Shown here piece after piece: positions 5,338-6,456 of a stretch of 6,456 bases of DNA. The position numbers and the translations under genes are program-made. This stretch comes from Geobacter sp. (lineage in GTDB: Bacteria > Desulfobacterota > Desulfuromonadia > Geobacterales > Geobacteraceae). The stretch is from positions 1 to 6,456 of the forward strand of contig DNRQ01000016.1 in assembly GCA_003499925.1 (NCBI GenBank), in the 5' to 3' direction. The notes below the pieces were generated by a model. It was not told the DNA's origin and did not search any database. It was given only the letters and a program-made list of their open reading frames with translations. Within the stretch, counting starts at the first letter, position 1; every line of letters starts with the position of its first letter.

Positions 5338-5379
5338 ATGCAGGCATTGAGTCCGTGGCGCGCACCCCCTTCCCTCTGA
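5338..5379 (+). CDS. Possible 13-residue leader peptide upstream of frdC
   Basis: ATG at 5338 lies 7 bases behind AAGGAG (5325-5330 within AAAAGGAGAGATGAT), the strongest Shine-Dalgarno sequence in the gap and better than that of frdC. It opens a short frame, MQALSPWRAPPSL, ending with TGA at 5377-5379. A leader peptide that tunes frdC expression is plausible. The frame is also the frdC frame, with no other stop up to frdC at 5500. The peptide resembles no known attenuator (no run of one regulatory amino acid), although Pro is frequent. It may be fortuitous. Confidence 0.35.
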   Translation: MQALSPWRAPPSL

Positions 5380-5499
5380 GCGGAAACCGCGAGTCCGCCC
5401 CCTCACCGGGGTATGCAGGGACTTGTAGCCCCTCCGGCGTACGCACAGCTAGACACAACCCCAACTGATTCTCGAAAAAACGCAAAGGGACAAAAAATC

Positions 5500-6165
5500 A
5501 TGCGAATACTAAACAGCTCTGTGGGAAGAAAGATCCTGATGTCGATCACGGGCCAGCTCCTGATCGTCTTCATCCTCATCCACCTGATCGGAAACTCAAC
5601 CATCTTCTTCGGTCCCGACGGCATCAACGCCTATGCGCACCACCTGCACAGCCTGCCCCCCCTGGTCTGGGCCTTCCGGCTCTTCATGCTGGCAGCGATC
5701 GCCGTGCACATCTGCTACGGCGTGACCCTCACCCTGGAGAACAAGGCGGCCAACCCCGGCGCCTATGCGGTGAAAAGGCAGCTCAAGGCGAGCTTCGCCT
5801 CCGAGAACATGATCTGGACCGGGCTGCTGGTCCTCGGCTTCATCGTCTACCACCTGCTCCAGTTCACCGTCCAGGGAACCCCGGACATCGTGGTCGGTCT
5901 GGATGCGGCAAATCGGGTCGACGTCTATACGATGGTGGTCACAAGCTTCGGCCACGCGCTGATCTCCCTGATCTACATGGCAGCCATGGTCATGCTGTTT
6001 CTCCACCTCTCCCACGGCATCCCGAGCTTCCTGCAGACCATGGGGTGGAACAACGAGAAAACGATCCCCGTCTTTGGAACCGGCGGAAAAGTGATCTCCG
6101 CTTTCCTCATGGTTGCATACATCTCCATACCTGCCGTCATCTTAGCTGGCTTATTGAAACTTTAG
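5500..6165 (+). CDS. frdC: Fumarate reductase / succinate dehydrogenase cytochrome b558 subunit
   Basis: The product is 221 residues. It is the membrane anchor that carries two b haems and exchanges electrons with menaquinone for the FrdA/FrdB catalytic part. Five hydrophobic segments lie at about 15-37, 55-79, 105-125, 143-170 and 195-219, the layout of the B. subtilis SdhC / Wolinella FrdC family. Candidate haem ligands are His28, His70, His118 and His169; B. subtilis uses His28, His70, His113 and His155. The motif HLSHGIPSFLQTMGW (about 169-183) is typical of the b558 family. ATG 5500 is chosen because the family starts with SSVGRKILMSITG just after it and AAAGGGA lies 9 bases upstream. 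The frame extends to ATG 5413, but that segment has no family likeness. frdA starts 9 bases after the stop, so they form an operon. In Geobacter this complex is known to work as both fumarate reductase and succinate dehydrogenase; it may also be named sdhC. Confidence 0.95.
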   Translation: MRILNSSVGRKILMSITGQLLIVFILIHLIGNSTIFFGPDGINAYAHHLHSLPPLVWAFRLFMLAAIAVHICYGVTLTLENKAANPGAYAVKRQLKASFASENMIWTGLLVLGFIVYHLLQFTVQGTPDIVVGLDAANRVDVYTMVVTSFGHALISLIYMAAMVMLFLHLSHGIPSFLQTMGWNNEKTIPVFGTGGKVISAFLMVAYISIPAVILAGLLKL

Positions 6166-6169
6166 GGGG
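6166..6169 (+). promoter_or_regulatory. frdA ribosome binding site overlapping the frdC stop
   Basis: AGGGGG (6164-6169) includes the last two bases of the frdC TAG stop and ends 5 bases before GTG at 6175. It supports GTG as the frdA start over the internal ATG at 6241, which has no binding site, and suggests coupled translation of frdC and frdA. Confidence 0.6.
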
Positions 6170-6174
6170 TTCAA

Positions 6175-6456
6175 GTGATACTCGACGGAAAATGTCCGAA
6201 AGGACCGATTCAGACCTCGTGGGACAGACACCGCTTTGACATGAAGCTGGTCAACCCTGCAAACAAGCGTAAGTACAAGATTCTGGTAGTCGGCACGGGC
6301 TTGGCCGGCGGCGCCGCAGCAGCCTCCTTGGGCGAGCTCGGCTACAACGTCGAAGCCTTCTGCTACCAGGACAGCGCACGCCGCGCCCACTCCATCGCAG
6401 CCCAGGGGGGGATCAACGCCGCCAAGAACTATCCCAACGACGGCGACAGCATCTAC
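6175..6456 (+). CDS. frdA: Fumarate reductase / succinate dehydrogenase flavoprotein subunit, N-terminal part
   Basis: The first 94 residues are present and the frame runs off the window end. FrdA is the FAD-bearing catalytic subunit that interconverts succinate and fumarate. It faces the cytoplasm and is anchored by FrdC. After an N-terminal extension of about 30 residues comes the dinucleotide-binding strand and loop VVGTGLAGGAAA (residues 38-49, GxGxxG). RRAHSIAAQGGINA (69-82) follows, in which His72 is the expected covalent FAD attachment site by comparison with other FrdA/SdhA proteins. The start is GTG; the MILDGKCP N-terminus before MKLVNPANKRK is, as I recall, shared with Geobacter FrdA. 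The next gene is expected to be frdB (iron-sulfur subunit), but it is not visible. It may also be named sdhA. Confidence 0.96.
   Translation, partial: MILDGKCPKGPIQTSWDRHRFDMKLVNPANKRKYKILVVGTGLAGGAAAASLGELGYNVEAFCYQDSARRAHSIAAQGGINAAKNYPNDGDSIY

Larger units (their letters stand above)
5057..5499. other. Divergent intergenic region tgt / frdC
   Basis: This 443-bp gap has three parts. 5057-5190 holds the probable tgt promoter and a long imperfect stem. 5195-5337 is clearly AT-richer than the rest of the window and holds the operator-like repeat, a promoter candidate, GGTATAA twice 25 bp apart (5235-5241 and 5260-5266) and a 14-bp palindrome. 5338-5499 is GC-rich again and holds the leader ORF. 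A - strand frame through 5276-5485 starts with TTG without a binding site and is not accepted. No known riboswitch was recognised. Confidence 0.6.

Noticed and set aside
5276..5485. 69-codon - strand frame in the frdC leader
   Set aside because: It starts with TTG, has no ribosome binding site and shows no recognisable domain.
5413..5499. FrdC starting at ATG 5413
   Set aside because: GGGG lies only one base before this ATG, the added residues are unlike the family, and ATG 5500 gives the expected N-terminus with its own AAAGGGA.

Overview
The window looks like chromosomal DNA of a Gram-negative, GC-rich bacterium, most likely of the Geobacter / Geomonas / Citrifermentans group (Desulfuromonadota). 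This is inferred from three things: a frdC-frdA pair of the di-haem cytochrome b558 type, whose FrdA N-terminus looks like the Geobacter bifunctional fumarate reductase / succinate dehydrogenase; a small lipoprotein c-type cytochrome; and the overall base composition. No mobile element, tRNA, rRNA or CRISPR array was seen. Most of the window is conserved core genes, and the less explained signals lie in the non-coding gaps.

Layout. (1) 2-397, + strand: the C-terminal part of a class II aldolase/adducin-family protein with an unusual cysteine cluster. (2) 430-2070, + strand: a sigma70-like promoter and murJ, the lipid II flippase. (3) 2071-2532: a 462-bp gap between the converging murJ and mazG. 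It ends in three perfect DnaA boxes (TTATCCACA), two in tandem 11 bp apart and two in a perfect inverted repeat, next to AT-rich DNA. (4) 5056 down to 2533, - strand: tgt (queuosine tRNA modification), then a hairpin-rich repeat block, then a lipoprotein cytochrome c, then mazG (NTP pyrophosphohydrolase). The cytochrome and mazG are 35 bp apart and probably share a transcript. Four perfect hairpins with 3-nt loops fill the 227 bp between tgt and the cytochrome. (5) 5057-5499: a 443-bp gap between divergent tgt and frdC. Its centre is AT-rich and holds a TTGTAT-N5-ATACAA operator-like site, a weak promoter, a 14-bp palindrome and a 13-codon leader ORF behind a strong Shine-Dalgarno sequence. 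That ORF is in the frdC frame and separated from it by a single TGA. (6) 5500-6456, + strand: frdC and the start of frdA, a tightly spaced operon that should continue to frdB beyond the window.

How the genes relate. FrdCA form the membrane-bound complex that links the TCA cycle to the menaquinone pool. MurJ serves cell-wall synthesis, Tgt tRNA modification and MazG nucleotide-pool cleaning. These are unrelated housekeeping roles, so the window does not encode an obvious multi-gene novel system. The best candidates for something undescribed are the DnaA-box cluster far from any visible dnaA gene, the leader and operator region of frdCA, and the hairpin block downstream of tgt.
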